A stretch of 64,000 bases of DNA from Peribacillus frigoritolerans_B (GTDB lineage Bacteria > Bacillota > Bacilli > Bacillales > DSM-1321): NCBI RefSeq assembly GCF_044762665.1, contig NZ_JBIWES010000011.1, forward strand, positions 135,037-199,036, read 5' to 3'. Below the pieces are notes generated by a model. The model was not told the DNA's origin. It did not search any database and saw only the letters and a program-made list of their open reading frames with translations. This document shows positions 35,527-44,051 of the stretch, in pieces. The translations under genes and the position numbers were made by a program. Position 1 is the first letter of the stretch. Each line of letters begins with the position of its first letter.

Positions 35527-35800
35527 AATAGAAGATATACAATCATTGATATCGGAAAAAGCAAGTGTAGCCATCTTGGATGATGATGGCCAGGATAAAG
35601 CTCCTTTCGTTTCTAAAACGATTGTTAAGGTGGAACTTTGTCCTGATATAACACATCTGCGTATTTACTTTGACGACATTAATTTTTTCGCTGTCCCGTT
35701 GATTTCCAATGTAACTAAAAATACAAATGAGTGGTCAGCTTTTGACGAAAAAGCGAGTTTACAATATGTAATTAGAAGAGAGAGTGGTCAGGATGTTTAA
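35513..35800 (+). CDS. Small soluble protein of the molybdoenzyme operon
   Basis: About 95 residues from a GTG at 35513 (VDHIKIEDIQSLISEKASV), preceded by AGAGAGGA. It overlaps both neighbours, which supports translation as part of the operon. The sequence is acidic and rich in beta-type residues (FVSKTIVKVELCPDITHLRIYF). No recognisable motif. The function is unknown. Confidence 0.6.
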   Translation: MDHIKIEDIQSLISEKASVAILDDDGQDKAPFVSKTIVKVELCPDITHLRIYFDDINFFAVPLISNVTKNTNEWSAFDEKASLQYVIRRESGQDV

Positions 35801-37301
35801 AAGAATTCAGCTTCCATTACAAACCTTAAACCTCGTTGTCGGATTTATGGTGTGGGTATTAATATCGTCCCTGCTGCCGTTTATTAAAGAAGATATCGCA
35901 ATACCGGATGGTCAGCTTGCACTGGTAACAGCTGTTCCGGTTATTTTAGGATCTATTCTTCGCATTCCCCTTGGCTTTTACGCCAATCAGTTCGGGGCAA
36001 GGAAAATTTTCCTGATTAGCTTTATATCACTGGTATTCCCTGTTTATTATATCAGCATTGCGGATTCTCTTGCTGATTTGTTGATTGGGGGGCTTTTTCT
36101 TGGTATTGGAGGAGCCGTATTCTCTGTTGGAGTAACCTCTTTACCGAAGTATTATCCTAAGGAAAGCCACGGCTTTGTAAACGGAATTTATGGTGCAGGA
36201 AACCTCGGTACGGCTATATCAGCGTTTGCTGCACCTGTTGTAGCTACGAAGTTTGGCTGGTCAACAACCGTTCAGCTTTATCTCGTTATTTTGGCAGTCT
36301 TTATCGTAGGTAACTTCCTATTAGGGGATAAAAAGGAACTGAGAGTTAAAACACCGCTTTTAGAACAAATTAAGGGTGTCTACAAAAATGAAAAACTATG
36401 GCTGCTAAGCTTATTTTACTTTATAACATTCGGTTCTTTTGTTGCATTTACTATTTATCTGCCAAACTTTCTTGTAGCGAACTTTGGATTAGACAAAGTT
36501 GATGCGGGTGTAAGGACAGCAGGCTTTATTGTTCTTGCTACCATGATGAGGCCTATTGGCGGGTGGCTTGCCGACCGCTTCCATTCTCTTATTCTCCTCA
36601 TGTTTGTTTTTGGAGTTTATACGATTTCAGCAATGATCCTATCCTTTGCTCCATCAATTGGCTGGTACACATTTGGCTGTTTAAGTATTGCTCTCTGCGC
36701 TGGAATAGGAAATGGTGTTATTTTTAAGCTCGTGCCCATGTATTTCCAAAAGCAGGCTGGTATTGTGAATGGTATCGTGTCCGCAATGGGCGGTTTGGGA
36801 GGATTTTTCCCACCGTTAATTCTTTCCTTGCTATTCAATATCACAGGCCATTATGCAATCGGGTTCATGGCATTATCAGAAGTTGCCCTTGCAAGTTTGA
36901 TTTTAGTAGTCTGGATGTATTTCCAAGGTAAAATGGGGCTTGCCAAAGAAGTGATTGATCATACAATAGAAGGGATTCTGATCACCGATACCACCGGTAA
37001 GATCATTTCAGTAAACCCTTCGTTTACAAGGATTACTGGCTATCAAGAAAATGAAGTAATTGGAAAGGACCCCAGTTTACTTAAGTCAGGCAGGCAGCCT
37101 CAAACTTTTTATGAGGATATGTGGAAATCTATTGAAAAAAATGGTTTCTGGCAAGGTGAAATTTGGAATAGCCGAAAAGATGGGCAACAATACCTACAAT
37201 GGCTGACGATTAGTGCAATTAAAGATGATGCTGAGGATGTTGTTCAATATGCCGGAATGTTTAGTGACATTTCAAGTCATAGTGAAAAAAGCATAAAATG
37301 A
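35793..37301 (+). CDS. NarK-like MFS carrier fused to a C-terminal PAS domain
   Basis: About 502 residues. Residues 1-380 are a 12-helix nitrate/nitrite-type carrier: LLPFIKEDIAIPDGQLALV, GFYANQFGARKIFLI between helices 2 and 3, GAGNLGTAISAFAAP in helix 5 and GIVNGIVSAMGGLGGFFPP in helix 11 follow the NarK/NasA pattern. The last ~119 residues (from GLAKEVIDHTIEGILITD) are a PAS domain with FTRITGYQENEVIGKDPSLL and a PAC-like end (WLTISAIKDDAEDVVQYAG). NarK carriers normally end after helix 12, so this fusion is unusual. The ATG at 35793 overlaps the previous gene. It is followed by a kinase that lacks any sensor, so the PAS may act as its input. Confidence 0.85.
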   Translation: MFKRIQLPLQTLNLVVGFMVWVLISSLLPFIKEDIAIPDGQLALVTAVPVILGSILRIPLGFYANQFGARKIFLISFISLVFPVYYISIADSLADLLIGGLFLGIGGAVFSVGVTSLPKYYPKESHGFVNGIYGAGNLGTAISAFAAPVVATKFGWSTTVQLYLVILAVFIVGNFLLGDKKELRVKTPLLEQIKGVYKNEKLWLLSLFYFITFGSFVAFTIYLPNFLVANFGLDKVDAGVRTAGFIVLATMMRPIGGWLADRFHSLILLMFVFGVYTISAMILSFAPSIGWYTFGCLSIALCAGIGNGVIFKLVPMYFQKQAGIVNGIVSAMGGLGGFFPPLILSLLFNITGHYAIGFMALSEVALASLILVVWMYFQGKMGLAKEVIDHTIEGILITDTTGKIISVNPSFTRITGYQENEVIGKDPSLLKSGRQPQTFYEDMWKSIEKNGFWQGEIWNSRKDGQQYLQWLTISAIKDDAEDVVQYAGMFSDISSHSEKSIK

Positions 37302-37304
37302 AAT

Positions 37305-37442
37305 ATGCGGATAAAATCTTTGAATTTGAAGTCTGAATTGGAGAATGCAAATTTTCCGATGGGAAAGAAAGTTACGTCAGTGTTTTCACCGCTTGACCGA
37401 AAAGCTTTAATTGGGAGAATGGCGATTTCGGATGGCAAATAA
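37305..37442 (+). other. Possible 45-codon open frame between carrier-PAS and kinase genes
   Basis: An ATG-initiated frame (MRIKSLNLKSELENANFPMG...) fills the 172-base gap before the kinase. It has no good ribosome binding site and no known relatives. It may be a leftover from rearrangement of a longer PAS-kinase coding sequence rather than a gene. Confidence 0.25.
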
Positions 37443-37473
37443 CCAGCGACAATAAGAAGGAGGATGGGAATGA

Positions 37474-38124
37474 ATGAATACTCAGCCACTCAAAAACAAA
37501 ATAAGTTCTTATATCATACAAACACATGAAGAAGAGATAAAACGAATTGCAATGGAGCTTCATGAAGGTGTGGGACAGTCCCTCTACAGTCTTTTTACAG
37601 GTATGAAGCTCATTGAAAAGACAATCGAACAGCCTGCCATGAAAAGCTATGCAGGTGATATGAACCAGTTATTGGAAAAGACAATTCGAGAAATCAGGCT
37701 CTTGGCTGTAGAATTGCATCCTCCCACCCTAACAACTCTAGGGCTGATGTCTGCTATGAAAAGCTATATTAAATTATACACTTCAACCTATGGCATTGAG
37801 GTTGAGATAGAGAATTTGGGTATTGAATCGCAAATCTCCGATAGAGATAACATTACACTTTTCAGGGTTTGCCAAGAAGCATTGATGAATATAGCAAGGT
37901 ATGCAGATACAACGAAGGCAAGTATGATATTCATATGGGAAAAAAGCAGGTTAATGATAAAGATTAAAGATTCAGGGAAAGGGTTTGAGGTTGAATCTGC
38001 CATGAATAAGTTGAGCGGGCTTGCTGCCATGAGTGAAAGAATGCATTTGATTGGCGGGAATTGTACCGTTTTTTCAAAAATAGATGATGGTACTTCTATA
38101 GAGATTTCACTATCATTATATTAG
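37474..38124 (+). CDS. Sensor-less histidine kinase, NarL-partner (HisKA_3) type
   Basis: A 216-residue soluble kinase consisting only of the dimerisation/phosphotransfer segment and the ATPase domain. The phospho-accepting His30 is in AMELHEGVGQSLYSL. The N box EALMNIARYA is near residue 136 and the G box DSGKGFEVE near 170. NreB-like proteins have an N-terminal PAS with four cysteines that is absent here. Its first residues align with the linker just before the DHp helix of the PAS kinase at 39351, as if its sensor were the PAS on the upstream carrier. The start ATG is preceded by GGAGGATGGG. Confidence 0.82.
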   Translation: MNTQPLKNKISSYIIQTHEEEIKRIAMELHEGVGQSLYSLFTGMKLIEKTIEQPAMKSYAGDMNQLLEKTIREIRLLAVELHPPTLTTLGLMSAMKSYIKLYTSTYGIEVEIENLGIESQISDRDNITLFRVCQEALMNIARYADTTKASMIFIWEKSRLMIKIKDSGKGFEVESAMNKLSGLAAMSERMHLIGGNCTVFSKIDDGTSIEISLSLY

Positions 38125-38131
38125 AATGCTA

Positions 38132-38172
38132 AACAAGGGGTTTGCGAATTAAGCAATCCCCCTTGTTGTTTC
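38132..38172 (+). terminator. Hairpin between kinase and response regulator
   Basis: AACAAGGGG...CCCCTTGTT with an inner TGC/GCA, tail GTTTCAT. It may reduce read-through, so the regulator could also have its own promoter. Confidence 0.55.
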
Positions 38173-38222
38173 ATATTCATTATAAACGATAAAAATACGA
38201 ACAAAGCTAAGGGGGAGCAGCT

Positions 38223-38876
38223 TTGATAAAAATTTTGCTTTGCGATGATCACGCCGTTGTAAGAATGGGCTTAAAAATGCTATTAAATAATCATGCTGAT
38301 ATGGACGTCATAGGGGAAGCTTCTGATGGGAATGAAGGAATACAACGAGCACTGGAGCTCCAGCCTAATGTAGTAGTCATGGATTTAAGCATGCCTCATG
38401 GAAAAGATGGCTTATCGGCAACTTCCGAACTGAAGAAACTAATGCCTGAAGTGGCCATATTAATACTTACTATGCATGATGATGATGAATATTTGTTCAG
38501 AACTATTCAAGCAGGGGCTTCAGGCTGTATTTTAAAAAGTGCACCACATGAAGAATTATTGTTAGCCATCCGATCTTTATCGAACGGAAATGCTTACCTT
38601 CATCCATCTGCAACAAAAAGGGTTATGGAAGAATACATAGGGAGTGTGAAGCAGGGGACCGCTGATTCTTTCAATCTGTTGTCTGACCGTGAAAAAGAGG
38701 TACTGACGTTGATTGCGAAAGGGTTTTCCAATAAAGAGATTGCCGGACAGCTTGTCATAAGCGTGAAAACGGTTGAAAGTCATAAAGGAAACTTAATGGA
38801 AAAGCTCAAGATGAAAACAAGGCATGAACTTGTTGCATTCGCTTTAAAAAAGGGGTTATTAGGGTATGGAATATAA
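38223..38876 (+). CDS. nreC: LuxR/NarL-type response regulator, NreC-like
   Basis: A 217-residue DNA-binding response regulator. The receiver covers residues 1-120 with acidic D8/D9, phospho-acceptor D54 (VVVMDLSMP), T82 (ILTM) and K104 (LKSAPHEE). The LuxR helix-turn-helix is near 150-210 (LSDREKEVLTLIAKGFSNKEIA, VKTVESHKGNLMEKL). The start is a TTG with AAGGGGGAGC upstream. In staphylococci NreC activates nitrate and nitrite reductase genes when oxygen is low and nitrate is present. Here it lies with two kinases and an NreA-like protein, so it is the likely regulator of the molybdoenzyme island. Confidence 0.82.
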   Translation: MIKILLCDDHAVVRMGLKMLLNNHADMDVIGEASDGNEGIQRALELQPNVVVMDLSMPHGKDGLSATSELKKLMPEVAILILTMHDDDEYLFRTIQAGASGCILKSAPHEELLLAIRSLSNGNAYLHPSATKRVMEEYIGSVKQGTADSFNLLSDREKEVLTLIAKGFSNKEIAGQLVISVKTVESHKGNLMEKLKMKTRHELVAFALKKGLLGYGI

Positions 38877-39327
38877 AGGGGGCAGTCAATCGAACGCGGA
38901 TCAATCATTAAAAAAAGCGTGTGAACGTGTATTAGAAGAAATAAACTGTGATTTTGTTGGCCTTGCTTTACAAAACAGTAAAGGTCCTGACATAAGCTGG
39001 CATTATGCCGCCGGGAACAGAAATGATAAATACAAAAGGATAACAGTTCGATATGGAAAAGGAATAGCAGGCAGGGTAATATCAACGGGGAGGCCGATGA
39101 AAATTGAGGGTTTTCCCAATAATATTCACGGCAAAGCATTAGAGTATCCCATCATGCTCGCGGAAAATCTCAGTTACGCCTTCGCGGTTCCAATTGAATT
39201 TAAAGGTGTTCCAAAAGGGGTACTATTAGTGGGGAAACGAATAGATCAGCCTATATCTGAAAGTGACCAACATACGATCCTTGATGCAGCGAAAAAATTG
39301 GAAAAAGAATTGAACAGCTCAATATAA
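38866..39327 (+). CDS. nreA: NreA-like GAF protein (nitrate receptor)
   Basis: A 153-residue single GAF domain. In Staphylococcus carnosus NreA binds nitrate and controls phosphorylation of the NreB kinase. Trp45 in DISWHYAAGN and the YGKGIAGRVI segment (residues 63-72) fall where I remember the nitrate-binding residues of NreA. It overlaps the nreC end by 11 bases. The combination with an NreC-like regulator and NarL-partner kinases supports a nitrate-sensing role for the island. Confidence 0.75.
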   Translation: MEYKGGSQSNADQSLKKACERVLEEINCDFVGLALQNSKGPDISWHYAAGNRNDKYKRITVRYGKGIAGRVISTGRPMKIEGFPNNIHGKALEYPIMLAENLSYAFAVPIEFKGVPKGVLLVGKRIDQPISESDQHTILDAAKKLEKELNSSI

Positions 39328-39350
39328 CATGGCAACAAGGAGGATTATGT

Positions 39351-41075
39351 ATGGGCTTGAATAAACATATGGAAAAAGAGGTTTCGCCTGGATCTAGCGA
39401 TGCGACGATCCTTGTCAATGAATCTGGAGTCATCTCTTTTGCAAATCAACAGGTATATGAAAACTTTGGTTATGAACATCATGAATTGAACGGGGAAAAG
39501 CTTTTGAAGCTTATACCAGGGGCAAACCTTCTGTCCAGTAGGGAAGGGGAATTCATCCACCAGATTGGTATTCACCGGGATGGTCATGCTTTTTCACTTT
39601 TTTTCAGGGTGAACGCCTTTCAGCTTGCCAAAGAGCTCTATTACTTAATCGTAGTCCATAAAGTAAAAGACCAATCACGGATTAATCAGCAGCAATCCTA
39701 TCCGTTAAATGAGCTGGTTGATTTAAGTTACGCACTTGATGAATCAACGATTGTTGCATTTACGGATGAAAAGGGAAAGATAATAAACTTTAATACGAAA
39801 TTTTGTGAGGTATCCAAATATTCAGCAGCTGAGCTTATTGGGAAGGATCACCGAATTATCAATTCAGGTTATCATTCAAAGGGATTTATGCAAGGACTTT
39901 GGCGAACAATTTCATCAGGAAGTGTATGGCGGGGTGAAATTAAGAACAAAGCGAAGGATGGAACCTATTACTGGGTGGATACCACAATTGTCCCTTTCTT
40001 AAATGAAAAAGGAAACCCTTATAAATATTTGGCAATCCGGAAGGAAATTACTGAATATAAACGAGTTTTAGAGGAATTAGGAAAATCCGTAAATAAAATG
40101 ACCGATTTTCAATTTGCTTTGGATGCTTCCTCAATTGTAGCAATAACCGATCAAAGAGGGACGATCAAATATGTCAATGATCAATTTTGCCGGATTTCAA
40201 AGTACTCAAAAGAAGAGTTGATCGGACAGGATCATCGAATTATTAACTCGGGTTTTCATTCGAAAGAGTTTTTCAAGAATCTTTGGAAAACAATTTCTGC
40301 AGGTGAAGTATGGAAAGGCGAGATTAAAAATAAGACCAAGGATAATAGTTATTATTGGGTGGATACTACAATAGTTCCCTTTCTTGATGAATACAATAAA
40401 CCTTACCAATATTTAGCGATTCGTCATGAAGTGACCCAGCGTAAGCATGCGGAAGAAGAAATTCAGAAAATGACCGGGAAAATCATTGATGTGCAGGAAG
40501 AAGAAAGAAAACGCATTTCCCGAGAGCTTCATGATGATATCGGACAAAACTTATACAGCCACCTCATAACGATTAACAGGCTGCAGACGGAGATGGATCA
40601 TCCCCTGTTAGATCAGATGCAGGATGAAACGACCGAAATTATCGAAGCGCTCCGGCAACTATCCTGGGAATTAAGGCCATCTGTACTTGATGATCTTGGG
40701 CTGTTCCCTGCCATTCGCTCTTTATTGGTGCAATTTTCAGAGCATCATCATATCAAGGTCCGTTTTGACTGCTATTTGAATTGCCGTCTTAATACAAACA
40801 AAGAAATTACCATTTACCGTATTATCCAAGAAGCATTAACAAATATTCGGAAATATGCTCAAACCGAAGAAGCTTCAGTGACGATCCGGGAAATAGAGGA
40901 AGAAGTTCAAGTGGAAATAGAAGATAAAGGAATGGGCTTTGATATAGAAAAAGTCACCCGGGGAGTTGGCATATTCAGTATGGAGGAAAGAGCCAAAGCT
41001 TCCGGTGGAAACCTTCTCCTTCATTCTGGCGAAGGGAAAGGGACAAAAGTAATTTTGAAAATGCCTTTGTGGTGA
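39351..41075 (+). CDS. Cytoplasmic PAS-PAS-PAS histidine kinase
   Basis: A 574-residue kinase without membrane helices. There are three PAS modules at about residues 15-110, 125-240 and 255-365. The second and third are near-duplicates, sharing DHRIINSG, WRGEIKNK/WKGEIKNK and YYWVDTTIVPFL. The DHp segment has SRELHDDIGQNLYSHL (His near 390), followed by an HATPase domain with EALTNIRKYA and DKGMGFDIE. The four-cysteine Fe-S pattern of NreB is absent, so oxygen sensing by that route is unlikely. AGGAGG precedes the ATG. It probably shares NreC with the sensor-less kinase. Confidence 0.85.
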   Translation: MGLNKHMEKEVSPGSSDATILVNESGVISFANQQVYENFGYEHHELNGEKLLKLIPGANLLSSREGEFIHQIGIHRDGHAFSLFFRVNAFQLAKELYYLIVVHKVKDQSRINQQQSYPLNELVDLSYALDESTIVAFTDEKGKIINFNTKFCEVSKYSAAELIGKDHRIINSGYHSKGFMQGLWRTISSGSVWRGEIKNKAKDGTYYWVDTTIVPFLNEKGNPYKYLAIRKEITEYKRVLEELGKSVNKMTDFQFALDASSIVAITDQRGTIKYVNDQFCRISKYSKEELIGQDHRIINSGFHSKEFFKNLWKTISAGEVWKGEIKNKTKDNSYYWVDTTIVPFLDEYNKPYQYLAIRHEVTQRKHAEEEIQKMTGKIIDVQEEERKRISRELHDDIGQNLYSHLITINRLQTEMDHPLLDQMQDETTEIIEALRQLSWELRPSVLDDLGLFPAIRSLLVQFSEHHHIKVRFDCYLNCRLNTNKEITIYRIIQEALTNIRKYAQTEEASVTIREIEEEVQVEIEDKGMGFDIEKVTRGVGIFSMEERAKASGGNLLLHSGEGKGTKVILKMPLW

Positions 41076-41238
41076 ATGTGCTCAAGCAAATTAATCCGAC
41101 ATTTAACGATAAGCGAACTAACTATGAGCTTGATTAGCCATTAACCACTGTTAAAGAAAATAAAATTACATCCTTTCTTCCATGTTTTATATTAGAATGA
41201 TAGTTAAGAGAAACATGTATCATGAAAGGAGACATCGT

Positions 41239-41994
41239 ATGCAGGCACATAACAAAACGGTCGTGAAATCCATGCAAATCTTAACCCTTTTCATAAATCA
41301 TCCGAAACTCACCTTTAATGAAATGATGGAACTTTCCAACTTGCCGAAAACGTCGTTACACCGTATGGTGGGTTCATTGGAAGAAATGGGGTTTTTAACA
41401 AAGGACAAGAATGGCCATTATTCACTTGGATTGATATTCCTGCAGTTTGGTCAACTGGTAGGGGAGCGTTTGGATATCAGGTCAATCTCCTATCCCATCA
41501 TGAAAGAACTTCGGGATGATGTTGAAGAAGCAGTGAATTTAATTGTGAGGGATAAAGATGAAGCGATGTATATTGAAAAGGTGGACACCCTGCATCCTGT
41601 TCGTCTTTATACATCCATTGGAAGACGTTCACCATTGTACGCTGGCGATTCTCGAATCATCCTAGCATTTTTGCCAGAAGAAGAGCGTGAAAATTATTTA
41701 GGGAACATCCAATTAAAACCGATCGCCATGGGAACGATTACGGATAAAACTAAACTTCGTCATGCATTGGATGAAGCGAGATCGAATGGTTATACGATAA
41801 CTTCATCAGAACTTGAGGATTATACAAAAGCGGTGAGTGCACCGATACTCAATGGCAAAGGTCAAATAGTAGCTGGTATTAGTGTGGCTGGGATTGAAGC
41901 GAGATTTCAGGAAGATCGCTTGCCTGAATTGATTGAAAAAGTAACGAAAGCCGCCAAGTCGATTTCCATGAAACTTGGTTCTCAAATACATTAA
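41239..41994 (+). CDS. IclR-family regulator, KipR-like
   Basis: A 251-residue regulator. The N-terminal winged helix begins NKTVVKSMQILTLFINHPK with SNLPKTSLHRMVGSLEEMGFL. The C-terminal IclR effector domain contains RRSPLYAGDSRIILAFLPEEE and SVAGIEARF. The start at 41239 follows AAAGGAGA; a longer frame from 41182 has no such site. The length equals that of KipR, which controls ycsF-kipIA in B. subtilis. Here it is 11 kb from the pxp operon and beside the aromatic-type cluster, so it could serve either. Confidence 0.82.
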   Translation: MQAHNKTVVKSMQILTLFINHPKLTFNEMMELSNLPKTSLHRMVGSLEEMGFLTKDKNGHYSLGLIFLQFGQLVGERLDIRSISYPIMKELRDDVEEAVNLIVRDKDEAMYIEKVDTLHPVRLYTSIGRRSPLYAGDSRIILAFLPEEERENYLGNIQLKPIAMGTITDKTKLRHALDEARSNGYTITSSELEDYTKAVSAPILNGKGQIVAGISVAGIEARFQEDRLPELIEKVTKAAKSISMKLGSQIH

Positions 41995-42073
41995 TGAAGA
42001 TAGAAATCATGTCATTTTCGGAATATATTTTCCTGAAATAAGATAACTTACATAAGTTGGTCGATTCATAGTA

Positions 42074-42099
42074 AAGCCACCGCTTATGGTGGATTTTTG
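42074..42099 (+). terminator. Terminator after the IclR gene
   Basis: CCACC-N6-GGTGG stem followed by ATTTTTG. Confidence 0.6.
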
Positions 42100-42228
42100 T
42101 CATGTGGGCATGCTCAGCCGTAACTGGTGTAATGTTTGCCGCTTTATTTAAAGTACTTATCAGCAACCATTTCATGAATGTCATCATGGTTGAACTTGAG
42201 GAGCAAACATTAACAGAATCATGACGAA

Positions 42229-42254
42229 AAGGTGAACCATTCGGGGTTCACCTT
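42229..42254 (-). terminator. Terminator of the diaminopentanoate-dehydrogenase-like gene
   Basis: AAGGTGAACC pairs with GGTTCACCTT; read on the minus strand it ends in TTTTCG. The short downstream A/T context allows weak function on the plus strand too. Confidence 0.7.
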
Positions 42255-42294
42255 TACTAATATCGTAAGACTTAAACGGATTGTTGGTTAACCA

Positions 42295-43317
42295 TTAAAT
42301 ACGGACAAAGTGTGATTGATTTATATTTCTCGGCACCCCGATGTCAGCCATTGTTAGTAAACCTGGTTTACGGAGGGCATCAATTTGCTTAGCGGTATTG
42401 ATGATCATTGCTGCGGTTGCGGTATCTCCAAAAATGCCGTTTGGAACAATCAACCTTTGGGTTTCGTTCCCCTCAATAACGATTTCATCTTCCTGTTTAA
42501 TACCTGCAGCCATCGTTAAATCCAAGGAAATTTCCTTTCCGTCCACAGTCTTGCCTGTGGAAATTTGATGAAGCCCCATAACATCCCCTCGTTTTAAGGC
42601 AGTTAGCGGAACGGTCATATTTTCGCTTGCAATCATTGGTTCAATGGTATTGGTAACACTTGAAAGTTTCCAATTCAGCCCATAAGCAATTAACCTCACA
42701 GACTCTTCAAGCCCTACATGCCCAATTTTATCCTGTTGGGCTAAAAATTCAAACTCTTCTCTGGTCATCCCGATTCCAACCTTTTTCTGTAAAGGGAGGC
42801 GCCTTTTCGAAACATCAACTTTACGAATGACCTTAATTTGGTTAACAGTGGTCAATACTGTTGTAAAAGAAATGGCCATAGTATCCATGATGTACCCTGG
42901 ATTGATTCCGGTCCCGATGACACTAAGTCCTTTTGCTTTAGCATAATCATCTATTTCCTTTGAAAGTAAAGGGTAGCGATGCCAAGGGAAGGAAAGCTGT
43001 TCACAGGTGGAAACCACTGAAAAGCCGTGATCTAGCAGCTCTTTAATTTGGGGCCATACCTGTTGTGCGTTGGAACCTGTTGCATGTAGGGCGATAGGTT
43101 GGACAGCTTCAGTATTTACTTCCTGTATATGGGGGACTACACACTTGTTCGTTTCCTTTTCATTGATCAGTAAGCCAATATCCTTCCCTACCTTATCGGG
43201 ATCAATATCGACAACACCGATAATCGATTGAGGATTCGTTTGATATGCACTGCGTAGAATTTCAATTCCGATGGGACCGAGCCCGAATACTGCGAATTCA
43301 GAATATTGGATAGTCAT
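42295..43317 (-). CDS. 2,4-diaminopentanoate dehydrogenase-like NAD(P)-dependent enzyme
   Basis: A 340-residue cytoplasmic enzyme. Residues about 5-130 are a DapB-type Rossmann domain (FAVFGLGPIGIEILR, VVDIDPDKVGKDIG, STCEQLSFPW). GTGINPGYIMDTMA near 137 is the hinge typical of 2,4-diaminopentanoate dehydrogenases, and the rest is the DAPDH C-terminal domain. Relatives act in ornithine degradation or on other amino acids, so the substrate is not certain. It is a single minus-strand gene with AAGGATGAGAG before its ATG. Confidence 0.7.
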   Translation of the reverse strand: MTIQYSEFAVFGLGPIGIEILRSAYQTNPQSIIGVVDIDPDKVGKDIGLLINEKETNKCVVPHIQEVNTEAVQPIALHATGSNAQQVWPQIKELLDHGFSVVSTCEQLSFPWHRYPLLSKEIDDYAKAKGLSVIGTGINPGYIMDTMAISFTTVLTTVNQIKVIRKVDVSKRRLPLQKKVGIGMTREEFEFLAQQDKIGHVGLEESVRLIAYGLNWKLSSVTNTIEPMIASENMTVPLTALKRGDVMGLHQISTGKTVDGKEISLDLTMAAGIKQEDEIVIEGNETQRLIVPNGIFGDTATAAMIINTAKQIDALRKPGLLTMADIGVPRNINQSHFVRI

Positions 43318-43871
43318 ACATCTCTCATCCTTTCAAATGAACTTATAACAAAATGCTAACATTGAGTGATAAATAAGAAAAATAGTTAATTTTTATATAT
43401 TTATAAAGAATCGTTATAAAAGAAAAGGCCGCAACGAATGAGCGGAAGAAGAATCATTCTTCAATTTTGGGTTTACCTCTCTAAGGGATAGTTGGTTGGC
43501 GGTAATTGTTCACCTCAATTTATCAGCAAAAGTTGGGGTGTTGGACAAGAATCCATGGTTTTCTCTTATGGAGAAACCGCCATACTTTTCCCGGTTAAAA
43601 CCTTGAACGGACTCTAGACTTATTAGCGCTTCAGTCCGAAGCATCTGCGATTTTGAGCATGTTGGACATTTTTTGCTGCGGTTAATGAAGTTTCAAATAA
43701 AAATTATTATGTAGCATTGCCTTAGGCACTAGAATTGGCAGAAACGTTATCCGGTTTTATGTGTTACATGGTTAAGGTATTGTTTCGGGTTGTTTTGATC
43801 GAAACAATACCTTATTTAGTTTTGTATATAAAACCACTTTTTCTGTTGGAAAATTATTATTCTGAATATTA
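43318..43871. other. Intergenic stretch with hairpin and operator-like palindrome
   Basis: No gene is recognisable in this 550-base stretch. It holds a perfect 14-bp inverted repeat (AAGGTATTGTTTCG with its complement, 43774-43813) and, right after, a palindrome GTTTT-N6-AAAAC (43819-43834). The palindrome shares its core with the two larger operators at 43915 and 45568. Confidence 0.5.
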
Positions 43872-43936
43872 TTGACTATTACGAAAATTCAATATAACAT
43901 TAAATATCGGTAACATTGTTTTTTATATGAAACAAT
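43872..43936 (+). promoter_or_regulatory. Promoter and palindromic operator of the MFS gene
   Basis: TTGACT (43872-43877), 17 bases, TAACAT (43895-43900). About 8 bases after the expected start lies a palindrome ATTGTTT-N8-AAACAAT (43915-43936). The same 22-base element, in the same place relative to the promoter, stands before the dihydrodiol dehydrogenase gene, so one regulator probably controls both. Confidence 0.7.
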
Positions 43937-44009
43937 AATTGCCGCTATCTTTTGAAAGGGGGAATTGGTGAAGTTTGATAGCATGATAGTCATTTCCTAT
44001 CGAAAATCA

Positions 44010-44023
44010 TGAAAGCGCATTCA
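44010..44023 (+). promoter_or_regulatory. cre-like site before the MFS gene
   Basis: TGAAAGCGCATTCA matches TGWAANCGNTNWCA at 13 of 14 positions. Placed between the operator and the start codon, it could allow CcpA repression. Confidence 0.5.
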
Positions 44024-44051
44024 AGTGAGCCTATTATAAGGGGGAAATAAC

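Noticed and set aside
43318..43770. Possible pseudogene before the aromatic-type carrier
   Set aside because: Short protein-like stretches in several frames, none matching a family I know.
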